8,939 nucleotides of DNA from an uncultured Flavobacteriaceae bacterium (GTDB lineage: Bacteria > Bacteroidota > Bacteroidia > Flavobacteriales > Flavobacteriaceae): the NCBI GenBank assembly GCA_947311745.1, contig CAMZLT010000125.1, forward strand, positions 1 through 8,939, written 5' to 3'. The notes below the pieces were generated by a model. The model was not told where the DNA came from. It saw only the letters and a program-made list of their open reading frames with translations, and made no database searches. Shown in pieces: positions 1 to 8,076 of this stretch. A program made the translations under genes and the position numbers. Each line of letters opens with the position of its first letter. Position 1 is the stretch's first letter.

Positions 1-2929
1 GTTTGTCATCAAAATTTTTAACTACCGATTCTAATACTAAAGTTGCTTGATATACATCCTCTAAGCCATAAAAGTTTTTACCCATAATTACCAATCCTTT
101 TATTGCCCAAACTTTATAGGCAGAATACTCTGAAGCGATTTTCTGAACTGCAATATTTGAATTTTTAAAATCGCCTTCTTTATTTTTAAAATAGGCATCG
201 TAATAAATGGATTCTGCTTTTAATTTTCCTTGTGCTGTTAAACCAACCTCTTGGTAAGCCGTTTTTGCTTTGTCCCAATTTTCGGTTTTAACAGCAGAAC
301 GTGCAATAATTATTTTTGCATCGGTTTTTATTCTGTCTTCTAAATTGGTATTTAACAGAATTTTTTCTGCGTAAGCAACAGCTGCATCGTATTTTTCTAA
401 TTGGTAATTCCCTTTCATTAAATTACTTTGTGCATATAACACATTTTGATTAGAAGCTGCTTCGTTTTCTAATCGTGTTAAAACAGGAATTGCATTTTCC
501 CAATCGCTATCTTTTAATAAAATTTGCGATAATCTTGTTAAGGATTGTTCGGTATATTCGTTAGATGCTTGATCAATAATATATTGATAATGCGGTTTTG
601 CAATTTTGTATTTTTTATCAATAAAAAACATTTCTGCAAGGTAAAAATGAGCATTTAAAGCATGTAAACCTTTAGGGAAACGCACTAAGTACTTTTTAAA
701 ATTGCTTATTGCTTTCTTTTTGTTGTTTTGTTGGTATTGCATTTCGGCTGATTCGTACATAGAATTGTCTAAATCGGTATCTGAAATTTCTACAAAATCA
801 ATATTTTGAATCCAATTTGCATATTCATCAACACGACCTAAATTAATGTAAATTTGTTTGGCATTGTTTACTGCTTGTCGTGCTTCAGGAGTATTTGGAT
901 ACGCTGCTACTAATTTTTTGTATTTTACTAACGCATCTTCGCCTTGGTTAGCATTAAAATAAATCAGCCCTTGTTTTAATAAGGCTTTTGGCACTAACGG
1001 ACTAGTTTTATAGGTGTCAATTATTTTTTGATATGCTTGTAATGCTTTGGAAGTGTTTTTTGCTTTTTTATAGGCATTCCCTAAATTAAAATAGGCTTCT
1101 GCTCGTAATTTTGATGTTTTATGAATGCTTAAAAAGTTTTCTAAATCGGTTATTTTTTTATCATTTTTTCCTACAAAACCATAACTAATTGCTTTTTGAA
1201 AATGAGCATAATCCAAACTTTTTGCTTTATTTTTAATCGCATTATTGTAAGCATCCATGGCTTTCCAGTAATCTCTAGAGATAAAATACGAATCGCCTAA
1301 TCGTAAATAACTATCATTCTTAGCATCACCATCTTGTGTGTTTGCAATAAAATTAGTAAAATGTGTTATGGCGTTTGGATACTCTTTTAGTTTAAAATAG
1401 GTATATGCCAAATTATAATCTACATCGTTAAATTCTGGCGTTTCGGTTGCTTTTTCATTAGAAGTAAAAGTGTTAAATCCTTGTTTAGCTTTTTCAAATT
1501 TATTTAAAATATAGTTTGCTTCGGCTTTCCAAAAAGTTGCACGAGCAGTAAACATAGCATTGTATTTTTCTTTTAAAGATGTATCAAACATGGTTATTGC
1601 TTCCTCGTAATTAGCATCGTTAAACAACTGTAAGGCACGATAAAAAGCTACTTTTTGCAAAATTGCTTTAGATTTTTTATCACTTTTCTTTTTTAATAAT
1701 TTTAGAGCACCAACGTAATCTTTAGATGCAACGTAAGAGCTTACTAATAAATCATTTACTTCGTCTTTAGCTTCGGATTTTGGATATTTTTGCAAGTATT
1801 CGGTAAGTACATCAGGTACCGATTTATACGGGTTTCCTATCTGATAACTCAATTTTGCATAATTTAACCATGCATTTTTTTTAATATCGTTATCATAATC
1901 CATTTCCATCGCATTTTTAAATGCATTTAATGCCTCTTGTTGTTTGCCTTCTTTCATATAACATTCTGCAATATGGTAGGATGCATTTTGCGAAACGGCA
2001 CTTTTTCCTGCTATAATTTTATTAAACCATTTTATGGCTTCGGCATACTCTTTTTGCTTGTAGTATGCATAACCCAATTGGTAATAATCGGTATTGTTCC
2101 ATTTATTTCGTTTTCCTCTATAATTTTTTAAATGCGGAATTGCTTTACTGTATTTACCTAAGTTAAAATACGATTCGCCTATTATTTTAGAAACATCGGA
2201 TTTTTGTTTTGGTTTAGCATTTTGTAAAAAAGGTTCTGCAATAGCAATTGCTTCGGCAAATTTTCCTAATTTGAATTTAATATTTGCTTTAAAATACGGA
2301 ATATCTTTTCCTAATTTTTGATCGGAAACTTGATCTAAATATTTATCAGCATTTTCATAATCATCTTGTTGATATGCCATATATCCGTTATAGTATTTAG
2401 CTTGTGAACCATATTTAGGAGAATCTAGCAATTGTGCAAAATAATTTTTTGCTTTTTTATAGTTTTTTGCTTGAAACAAAGCATAACCATATTTAAAGTT
2501 AAAATCCTCTTCTTGTTTTATAGTTAAACTTTTAGTATCTACGTGCTTAAACCATTTTAAAGCATCGTTATATTTTCCGTAATCGTAATAATATTCGCTA
2601 ACTTCACGATAGGCATCATTTCGTTTAATACTAGTGGGATAATTCGTTACAAACTCTTGCATTTGTTCGCTTCCGTTTCTATCACCAAGATGTAACGATG
2701 CAAAAGCAATATAATAATCGCAAATTGCTTTATTTTCGGAAGTTGCCTCAAAATTATCTCGAACTTTTAAAAATAATTCTTGCGATGCACGATAATCCTT
2801 ATCGTGATACAATTCTAAAGCATGGTTAAAATCTTTTAACGGATAGGAATATATAGTAGATTTTTGAGCAATAGCCTGAAAACCAACTAAAAAAACAACA
2901 AACAAAACAATCTTTCTTAAGTACTTCAT
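1..2929 (-). CDS. Large exported TPR-repeat protein, C-terminus cut off by window edge
   Basis: An uninterrupted minus-strand frame runs from ATG at 2929-2927 to the left edge, giving 976 complete codons and no stop. The N-terminus (MKYLRKIVLFVVFLVGFQ...) is a clear Sec signal peptide: basic start, hydrophobic core at about residues 7-17, likely cleavage after the AIA at residues 19-21. No lipobox cysteine is present, so it is probably soluble in the periplasm or loosely envelope-associated rather than a lipoprotein. The rest is almost wholly tandem helix pairs of TPR type. Good units include LGYAYYKQKEYAEAIKWF near residues 280-300, NLAYTYFKLKEYPNAITHF near 505-525 and YFNLGNAYKKAKNTSKAL near 610-630. 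TPR arrays bind other proteins, but no enzyme domain is visible and the partner is unknown. Proteins of about 1000 residues with this build are common in Flavobacteriia, so most of the gene is probably here. The gliding/T9SS TPR lipoprotein SprE/PorW is an alternative, made less likely by the missing lipid-attachment cysteine. It is divergent from mgtE. Confidence 0.88.
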   Translation of the reverse strand, partial: MKYLRKIVLFVVFLVGFQAIAQKSTIYSYPLKDFNHALELYHDKDYRASQELFLKVRDNFEATSENKAICDYYIAFASLHLGDRNGSEQMQEFVTNYPTSIKRNDAYREVSEYYYDYGKYNDALKWFKHVDTKSLTIKQEEDFNFKYGYALFQAKNYKKAKNYFAQLLDSPKYGSQAKYYNGYMAYQQDDYENADKYLDQVSDQKLGKDIPYFKANIKFKLGKFAEAIAIAEPFLQNAKPKQKSDVSKIIGESYFNLGKYSKAIPHLKNYRGKRNKWNNTDYYQLGYAYYKQKEYAEAIKWFNKIIAGKSAVSQNASYHIAECYMKEGKQQEALNAFKNAMEMDYDNDIKKNAWLNYAKLSYQIGNPYKSVPDVLTEYLQKYPKSEAKDEVNDLLVSSYVASKDYVGALKLLKKKSDKKSKAILQKVAFYRALQLFNDANYEEAITMFDTSLKEKYNAMFTARATFWKAEANYILNKFEKAKQGFNTFTSNEKATETPEFNDVDYNLAYTYFKLKEYPNAITHFTNFIANTQDGDAKNDSYLRLGDSYFISRDYWKAMDAYNNAIKNKAKSLDYAHFQKAISYGFVGKNDKKITDLENFLSIHKTSKLRAEAYFNLGNAYKKAKNTSKALQAYQKIIDTYKTSPLVPKALLKQGLIYFNANQGEDALVKYKKLVAAYPNTPEARQAVNNAKQIYINLGRVDEYANWIQNIDFVEISDTDLDNSMYESAEMQYQQNNKKKAISNFKKYLVRFPKGLHALNAHFYLAEMFFIDKKYKIAKPHYQYIIDQASNEYTEQSLTRLSQILLKDSDWENAIPVLTRLENEAASNQNVLYAQSNLMKGNYQLEKYDAAVAYAEKILLNTNLEDRIKTDAKIIIARSAVKTENWDKAKTAYQEVGLTAQGKLKAESIYYDAYFKNKEGDFKNSNIAVQKIASEYSAYKVWAIKGLVIMGKNFYGLEDVYQATLVLESVVKNFDDK

Positions 2930-2946
2930 AGGATTTTAAATATTTT

Positions 2947-2954
2947 CAAAAATA
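2947..2954 (-). promoter_or_regulatory. Candidate -7 box of the TPR gene promoter
   Basis: On the minus strand this reads TATTTTTG, which fits the Bacteroidetes -7 consensus TAnnTTTG. It lies 17 bp before the TPR start codon, so the leader would be only about 10-15 nt. I see no TTG at the usual 17-23 bp upstream (-33) spacing. By composition the 8-mer should occur several times by chance in a window this AT-rich, so only its position supports it. Confidence 0.35.
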
Positions 2955-2983
2955 TAAAGAGTTTAGCATATAACGGCTATTTT

Positions 2984-2998
2984 ACACAGTAATTGTGT
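2984..2998. promoter_or_regulatory. Small dyad ACACA-N5-TGTGT in divergent intergenic region
   Basis: Perfect 5-bp arms at 2984-2988 and 2994-2998 are separated by GTAAT, with TTT (2981-2983) and AAA (3000-3002) flanking at nearly symmetric distance. It lies between the divergent TPR and mgtE genes, upstream of both starts, where an operator could sit. Arms this short can occur by chance, and no known regulator site is recognised. Confidence 0.25.
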
Positions 2999-3002
2999 TA
3001 AA

Positions 3003-3030
3003 TTTTAGATAAAAACGGTTTTTATTAAAA
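3003..3030. promoter_or_regulatory. Palindrome with 8-bp arms between TPR gene and mgtE
   Basis: ATAAAAAC (3009-3016) and GTTTTTAT (3018-3025) are exact inverted copies around a single G. TTTT at 3003-3006 and AAAA at 3027-3030 extend the symmetry outward after two non-Watson-Crick positions. Genes on both sides are transcribed away from it, so it is not a terminator. The position, between two divergent candidate promoters, is what an operator would have. The AT-rich arms leave room for chance, and no binding protein can be named. Confidence 0.4.
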
Positions 3031-3090
3031 TAATTCGGCAATTAAAATTTAGAATACCGAAGAAGCGTTCTATAATTCGTTTTTTATGGT

Positions 3091-3098
3091 TACTTTTG
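3091..3098 (+). promoter_or_regulatory. Candidate -7 box of mgtE promoter, decides the start codon
   Basis: TACTTTTG matches the Bacteroidetes -7 consensus TAnnTTTG exactly and lies 17 bp before ATG at 3116. A near-match TTC at 3068-3070 sits 20 bp upstream in place of the expected -33 TTG. If this box is real, transcription begins near 3103-3105. The in-frame upstream ATG at 3086 would then not be in the mRNA. Confidence 0.45.
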
Positions 3099-3115
3099 CA
3101 AAAAACAGCAAAATC

Positions 3116-4471
3116 ATGCAATTTGATGTAAACAAATATAGTATCGCTCAAATTGAGCAATTAATTTCCGACAAGAACGAAGCTTCTTTATCGGAAATGC
3201 TACAAGAATTACATCATGCAGATTTAGCCGAAATTTTAGATGCTATTGATTTTAAAAATGCTATTTACATTTTTAAATTATTAGATAGTGAAACTACTGC
3301 CGAAATTTTAACGGAATTAGACGACGATACTAGAGAACGCGTTTTAAAAGGATTATCTGCTAAAGAAATTGCCGAAGAAATTGATGAGTTAGAAACCGAT
3401 GATGCAGCAGATATTATTGCAGAATTACCAGATGAGCAAAAAGAAGAGGTAATTTCGCATCTAGACGATGTAGAGCATGCAAAAGACATTGTAGACCTAC
3501 TTCGTTATGACGAAGATACTGCTGGAGGAATTATGGGTAAAGAACTCATAAAAGTATATGAAAACTGGTCTGTTTTTAAATGTGTTCGTGAAATGCGAAG
3601 ACAAGCAGAAAATATTGAAAAAGTACACACTGTCTATGTAGTAGATGAACACGAAATTTTAAAAGGAATTCTTTCCTTAAAAAGTATGCTTACCACTTCG
3701 ATGAAATCTAAGGTAAAAGACATTTATAACCAAAATGTAATTTTTGTTAAAGTAGATGAACCAGCAGACGAAATTGCGCAAGTAATGCAAAAATACGACT
3801 TAGTAGTGTTACCAGTCGTAGATGAAATGGGAAGGCTTGTTGGTAGAATTACCATTGATGATGTTGTTGATATTATTAAAGATGAAGCAGAAAAAGATTA
3901 TCAAATGGCTGCTGGTTTATCCGAAGATGTTGAAGCCGATGACTCTATTTTTCAGTTAGTAAAAGGTCGTTTGCCTTGGTTGGTTTTAGGTCTTTTTGGA
4001 AGTCTTGCAGCAGTAACTATTATGCAAAATTTCCAAGCAATAATGAACAATCCTAATTATCGTGCTTTATTTTTCTTTACACCTTTAATTGCAGCTGTTG
4101 CAGGAAATGTTGGCGTACAATCCTCGGCAATTGTGGTACAAGGTTTGGCAAACAACATTATAAAAGGTAGTATTTGGAAACGATTACTTAAAGAAATTTC
4201 GATTAGTGTAATAAACGGAATTTTCTTATCCATAATAATCATTGCATTTGGCGAAGTGCTTAAATACGATTTTATTTTCACTATTGCTGTTTCCGTTTCA
4301 TTAATTGCAGTTATTATTATCGCTTCTTTAATCGGAACTTTTGTACCGTTAATTTTAGATAAAAAAGGTATTGATCCTGCACTTGCAACAGGCCCTTTTA
4401 TCACAACTAGTAACGATATTTTCGGAATTCTAATTTTCTTTAATATCGCTAAATTAATTTTAGGATTTTAA
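3116..4471 (+). CDS. mgtE: Magnesium transporter MgtE
   Basis: Inner-membrane Mg2+ channel/transporter of the MgtE (SLC41-related) family, 451 residues from ATG 3116, the usual family length. Numbered from that start: an acidic helical N domain (about 15-130), which in characterised MgtE binds Mg2+ as a sensor; the conserved link DEDTAGGIMGKELIKV (about 132-147); a CBS pair (about 140-260, the second repeat holding VVLPVVDEMGRLVGRITIDD); then five membrane segments (about 285-449). The family signature TPLIAAVAGNVGVQSSAIVV is in TM2. PFITTSNDIFGILIFF in TM5 carries Asp434, which by position corresponds to the pore aspartate (Asp432) of Thermus thermophilus MgtE. An in-frame ATG at 3086 would add ten residues, but it lies upstream of the candidate -7 box, so 3116 is preferred. 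The N domain and CBS domains close the pore at high cytosolic Mg2+ in studied homologues. No Mg2+ riboswitch is seen. It converges on sufD with a 35-bp gap. Confidence 0.96.
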   Translation: MQFDVNKYSIAQIEQLISDKNEASLSEMLQELHHADLAEILDAIDFKNAIYIFKLLDSETTAEILTELDDDTRERVLKGLSAKEIAEEIDELETDDAADIIAELPDEQKEEVISHLDDVEHAKDIVDLLRYDEDTAGGIMGKELIKVYENWSVFKCVREMRRQAENIEKVHTVYVVDEHEILKGILSLKSMLTTSMKSKVKDIYNQNVIFVKVDEPADEIAQVMQKYDLVVLPVVDEMGRLVGRITIDDVVDIIKDEAEKDYQMAAGLSEDVEADDSIFQLVKGRLPWLVLGLFGSLAAVTIMQNFQAIMNNPNYRALFFFTPLIAAVAGNVGVQSSAIVVQGLANNIIKGSIWKRLLKEISISVINGIFLSIIIIAFGEVLKYDFIFTIAVSVSLIAVIIIASLIGTFVPLILDKKGIDPALATGPFITTSNDIFGILIFFNIAKLILGF

Positions 4472-4506
4472 AGTATATAGTTACTACTGCACACTGTTTA
4501 CTAAAC

Positions 4507-5817
4507 TCAAATTCCTATTTCTACACCTAATTTATTAGCAATAAGTTTTGTAATTCGTTTTTTAACTTGTACGAGTTTAATTTTTTCGATTACATCATTC
4601 CCAAAAGCATATAATAAAAGTGCTTTCGCTTCTTTTTTAGGAATACCACGTTGTTGCATATAAAATAATGCTGTTTCATCTAATTGACCAATAGTACAAC
4701 CATGCGAACATTTCACATCATCGGCAAAAATTTCTAACTGTGGTTTAACATTAATACTTGCTTTTTCACCAATTAAAATGCTGTTATTTTGTTGAAAAGC
4801 ATTGGTTTGTTGTGCTATTTTATCTACAATTACTTTCCCGTTAAAAACACCTGTTGCTCTATCGGCATAAATTCCCTTGTATAATTCGTGGCTTTCGCAA
4901 TTTGGCTGTTCGTGTTTTACCAAAGTATGGTTATCTACTACTTGTTTTTCTCCGATAAGGGTAAAACCATTTAAGTTTGATTCTATCCGTTCGCCTTCTT
5001 GATAGAATTCTAAATTATTACGCGTAATTTTTCCGCCAAAACTAAAGGTATTAACCGAAACAATACTATTGTCTTTTTGTTGCACAAATGTTTGATCTAT
5101 TAAAGATGCTGTATCCAAATCATTTTGGATTTTGTAATAATCAATAATTGCACGTTTATTAGCATAAATTTCTGTAACAGAATTTGTTAAAACTGAATTA
5201 TTATTAAGATTTTGATGTCTTTCTATAATTTGAACATGCGAATTTTCATCTACAATTACTAAATTTCTAGGTTGTAAAAAAACATCTTTAGTTGAAAAAT
5301 AAAGTAACTGAATTGGTTTTGGTACAATCGTATTTTTAGTAATATGAATAAAAGCACCTTCTTTTGTAAATGCAGTGTTTAAATCGGTAAAACTCTCGGT
5401 ATTTTTAGCAATTTTATTAAAATAATGATCCATTACCATTCGGTATTTTGGCTTTGTAATTGCGGATGACAACAAACAAACATCAATTCCTGCATGTGTA
5501 GTTTCCGATAAAAAAGAACTGTAAACACCATCTATAAATACTATTTTATACGTATCCATTTCATGAATAAAGTATTTTTTTACATCCTTTAATTCTACTG
5601 TAACTTCGTCGCTATTCGGTAAAACGATATAGTCTTTTTTTAAAAGCGACTGTAAGGAAGTATATTTCCATTCTTCGTCTTTTTTTGTAGGAAATCCTTT
5701 TTTTTCAAACGCATCAATTGCTTGTATTCTCATATCGTGAATTGAAGCATCTACATTTAAAACTGCTTTATTTTCTAACTCAAAAAAAGAAGTTAGTAAT
5801 TTATCTTTCAATTTCAT
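4507..5817 (-). CDS. sufD: Fe-S cluster assembly scaffold subunit SufD
   Basis: Cytosolic subunit of the SufBC2D scaffold, 436 residues (E. coli SufD has 423). It pairs with SufB through a shared beta-helix fold, binds one SufC, and supports cluster formation and iron entry. Visible marks are the N-terminal helical segment with TKKDEEWKYTSL (about 44-55), the long beta-helix core, and near the C-terminus ADDVKCSHGCTIGQLDETAL (about 365-384) followed by FYMQQRGIPKKEA, the family signature. His372 in CSHG corresponds by position to E. coli SufD His360, which takes part in cluster assembly at the SufB-SufD interface. The start at 5817 is four bases after the sufC stop, so translation is probably coupled. 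It is the last gene of the operon: the TGA stop is 35 bp from the mgtE stop on the other strand, and no sufS follows. Confidence 0.96.
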   Translation of the reverse strand: MKLKDKLLTSFFELENKAVLNVDASIHDMRIQAIDAFEKKGFPTKKDEEWKYTSLQSLLKKDYIVLPNSDEVTVELKDVKKYFIHEMDTYKIVFIDGVYSSFLSETTHAGIDVCLLSSAITKPKYRMVMDHYFNKIAKNTESFTDLNTAFTKEGAFIHITKNTIVPKPIQLLYFSTKDVFLQPRNLVIVDENSHVQIIERHQNLNNNSVLTNSVTEIYANKRAIIDYYKIQNDLDTASLIDQTFVQQKDNSIVSVNTFSFGGKITRNNLEFYQEGERIESNLNGFTLIGEKQVVDNHTLVKHEQPNCESHELYKGIYADRATGVFNGKVIVDKIAQQTNAFQQNNSILIGEKASINVKPQLEIFADDVKCSHGCTIGQLDETALFYMQQRGIPKKEAKALLLYAFGNDVIEKIKLVQVKKRITKLIANKLGVEIGI

Positions 5818-5821
5818 ATTG

Positions 5822-6571
5822 CTATTTTAACCAGTCGTATCCTTTTTCTTCTAATTCGTGTGCTAACTCTTTCCCACCTGATTTGATAATTTTCCCGTTG
5901 TATAAAACATGCACAAAATCAGGTACAATATAATCTAAAAGCCTTTGGTAATGGGTAATTACTAAAACACCATTATCGTTTGATTTAAGTTTATTTACAC
6001 CATTTGCCACAATTTTTAAAGCGTCAATATCTAAACCAGAATCCGTTTCGTCTAAAATAGCAAGTTTCGGTTCTAACATTGCCATTTGAAAAATTTCATT
6101 TCGTTTTTTTTCTCCACCTGAAAAACCTTGATTTAAAGAACGAGAAAGAAATTTACGATCCATTTCTAATAAAGCTGCTTTTTCTTTAATTAATTTAAGC
6201 ATATCTTTTGCTGGTAAATCATCTAATCCCTGTGCTTTACGTTTTGCGTTTATTGCAGCTTTTATAAAGTTCGTTGTGGTAACTCCTGCAATTTCAACAG
6301 GATATTGAAAAGATAAAAACACTCCTTTATGTGCTCGTTCTTCTGGTGCTAATTCTAAAATAGATTCATCATCAAATAAAATATCTCCTTCTGTTACATC
6401 GTAGGTTTCATTTCCTGCTATTACAGCAGACAAGGTACTTTTTCCCGAACCATTTGGCCCCATAATTGCATGGACTTCTCCTGCTTTCATAGAAAGGTTT
6501 ATTCCTTTTAATATATTTGTATCTGCAACTTTTGCATGTAAATTTTTAACTTCTAATATGGTTTTACTCAT
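5822..6571 (-). CDS. sufC: Fe-S cluster assembly ATPase SufC
   Basis: ABC-type ATPase of the SufBC2D complex, 249 residues, cytosolic. ATP-driven SufC dimerisation rearranges SufB and SufD during cluster assembly. All nucleotide-binding elements are intact: Walker [10 protein letters not shown] (38-46), Q-loop SFQYP (Gln89), signature [11 protein letters not shown] (about 149-159), Walker [13 protein letters not shown] (170-181, catalytic Glu175) and the switch histidine in VITHYQR (His207). The K-K-R-N-E after the signature and ETDSGLD (rather than ETPSALD of transporters) are typical SufC hallmarks. There are no membrane segments, and no permease gene is nearby. It starts 43 bp after the sufB stop and ends 4 bp before sufD. 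Confidence 0.97.
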   Translation of the reverse strand: MSKTILEVKNLHAKVADTNILKGINLSMKAGEVHAIMGPNGSGKSTLSAVIAGNETYDVTEGDILFDDESILELAPEERAHKGVFLSFQYPVEIAGVTTTNFIKAAINAKRKAQGLDDLPAKDMLKLIKEKAALLEMDRKFLSRSLNQGFSGGEKKRNEIFQMAMLEPKLAILDETDSGLDIDALKIVANGVNKLKSNDNGVLVITHYQRLLDYIVPDFVHVLYNGKIIKSGGKELAHELEEKGYDWLK

Positions 6572-6614
6572 TTTTGTTATTTTTGAGTTTTACAATTATT
6601 TTTTTTATTTTAAA

Positions 6615-8066
6615 CTATCCAACACTTCCTTCTAAAGAAATTTCTAATAATTTTCTTGCTTCCACAGCAAATTCCATTGGTAATTTATTCAACACTTCTT
6701 TACTAAACCCGTTTACAATTAAAGCGATTGCTTTTTCGGTATCAATACCTCTTTGGTTACAATAAAATATTTGGTCTTCGCCAATTTTACTTGTTGTAGC
6801 CTCGTGCTCAATTTGTGCAGTTTTGTTGTTACATTCGATATACGGAAAAGTATGTGCACCACATTGGTTCCCCATTAAAAGCGAATCGCATTGCGAAAAA
6901 TTACGTGCATTTTCGGCTCTAGAACCAATCTGCACCAAACCTCTATACGAATTTTGCGATTTACCAGCAGAAACACCTTTAGATATAATAGTACTTTTAG
7001 TATTTTTACCTAAATGAATCATTTTTGTTCCTGTATCTGCTTGTTGAAAATTATTGGTAACAGCAATGGAGTAAAATTCACCAACAGAATTATCTCCTTT
7101 TAAAATACAACTAGGATATTTCCATGTTACAGCAGAACCAGTTTCGACTTGTGTCCAAGAAATTTTCGCATTTTTTTCACACAATCCTCTCTTGGTTACA
7201 AAATTAAATACACCTCCTTTTCCATCTTTATCACCAGGGTACCAATTTTGTACAGTAGAATATTTAATCTCTGCATCATCTAACGCAATTAATTCTACAA
7301 CTGCTGCATGCAATTGATTTTCATCACGTTGCGGGGCAGTACAGCCTTCTAAATAACTAACATAACTGCCTTTATCTGCAATTAAAAGTGTTCGTTCAAA
7401 TTGACCTGTTCCGCCTTCGTTAATACGAAAATATGTAGATAATTCCATCGGACAACGTACGCCTTTTGGTATATAACAAAAAGAGCCATCAGTAAATACC
7501 GCAGAATTTAATGCTGCATAAAAGTTGTCTGTTTTCGGAACAATTGTTCCCATATATTTTTTAACTAATTCAGGATGTTCTTTAATTGCTTCGGAAATTG
7601 GCATGAATAAAATACCTTTTTCAGCTAGTGTTTTTTTAAATGTAGTTGCTACAGAAACGGAATCTACCACAATGTCCATAGCAACACCAGAAAGGCGTTT
7701 TTGCTCGTTTATTGAAATCCCTAATTTTTCATACATTTTAAGTAATTCATCATCCACTTCATCCAAACTATCCAATTCTTTTTTTGGCTTTGGTTCGGAA
7801 TAATATGAAATCTCTTGAAAATTTGGTTTTTCATAACCAACATTTGCCCAATTTGGTTCTTCTAAATTTTGCCAAATTTTAAAAGCATCTAAACGCCATT
7901 CTGTCATCCATTCAGGTTCTTCTTTCTTTTTAGAAATAGCTCGGATAATATCTTCATTTAATCCTTTAGGAAATGTTTCTGCATTTAAATCCGAATAAAA
8001 ACCATATTCGTATTCTTGCGTTTCTAATTCTTTTTTTAAATCGTCTTCTGTATATTTATTGCTCAT
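6615..8066 (-). CDS. sufB: Fe-S cluster assembly scaffold protein SufB
   Basis: Core scaffold of SufBC2D on which the nascent Fe-S cluster is built, 483 residues from ATG 8066 (E. coli SufB has 495). The open frame reaches back to an ATG at 8150, but those 28 extra residues are the out-of-frame overlap with the A-type carrier gene. [20 protein letters not shown] at 8066 is the family-like N-terminus and leaves a 10-bp intergenic gap. Conserved blocks are [20 protein letters not shown] (about 196-215), [20 protein letters not shown] (about 234-253), the FNFVTKRG...[10 protein letters not shown] core, and C-terminal [20 protein letters not shown] (about 390-409). Cys393 in the last block lies at the same distance from the C-terminus as E. 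coli Cys405, the residue that accepts sulfur and helps form the cluster (positional match, not an alignment). The C-terminus [10 protein letters not shown] is typical. Confidence 0.96.
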   Translation of the reverse strand: MSNKYTEDDLKKELETQEYEYGFYSDLNAETFPKGLNEDIIRAISKKKEEPEWMTEWRLDAFKIWQNLEEPNWANVGYEKPNFQEISYYSEPKPKKELDSLDEVDDELLKMYEKLGISINEQKRLSGVAMDIVVDSVSVATTFKKTLAEKGILFMPISEAIKEHPELVKKYMGTIVPKTDNFYAALNSAVFTDGSFCYIPKGVRCPMELSTYFRINEGGTGQFERTLLIADKGSYVSYLEGCTAPQRDENQLHAAVVELIALDDAEIKYSTVQNWYPGDKDGKGGVFNFVTKRGLCEKNAKISWTQVETGSAVTWKYPSCILKGDNSVGEFYSIAVTNNFQQADTGTKMIHLGKNTKSTIISKGVSAGKSQNSYRGLVQIGSRAENARNFSQCDSLLMGNQCGAHTFPYIECNNKTAQIEHEATTSKIGEDQIFYCNQRGIDTEKAIALIVNGFSKEVLNKLPMEFAVEARKLLEISLEGSVG

Positions 8067-8076
8067 CTGCTTAGAA

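Noticed and set aside
1937..2131. Phenylalanine- and isoleucine-rich plus-strand open frame that looks like a small membrane protein.
   Set aside because: It is the complement of TPR coding sequence. Hydrophobicity arises from reading Lys- and Asn-rich codons on the other strand.
1..2929. The TPR gene as the gliding/T9SS lipoprotein SprE/PorW.
   Set aside because: The signal peptide has no lipobox cysteine, and TPR similarity alone is not specific enough to assign that identity.
3034..3061. Inverted TTCGG (3034-3038) and CCGAA (3057-3061) upstream of mgtE.
   Set aside because: The arms are only 5 bp with an 18-bp AT-rich spacer, so the match is weak and could be chance. No known metal regulator site matches it.
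2930..3115. A magnesium riboswitch (M-box or mgtA-type leader) ahead of mgtE.
   Set aside because: The candidate promoter leaves a leader of about a dozen nucleotides, and no multi-helix conserved structure is visible in the 186-bp region.
3265..3489. Open frame antisense to mgtE (and another at 4057-4404).
   Set aside because: Both lie wholly inside the well-supported mgtE gene, have skewed serine- or isoleucine-rich composition expected from antisense reading of acidic or hydrophobic coding sequence, and resemble no family.
4496..4506. GTTTACTAAAC as a bidirectional terminator between mgtE and sufD.
   Set aside because: A 4-bp stem with a 3-nt loop and no following T-run is too weak to call an intrinsic terminator.
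6578..6585. Plus-strand TATTTTTG near the sufB-sufC junction, a possible antisense promoter.
   Set aside because: TAnnTTTG is expected about ten times by chance on both strands of a window this AT-rich. No -33 element and no gene in that direction support it. The plus-strand open frame at 6574-6765 is a shadow of sufB.
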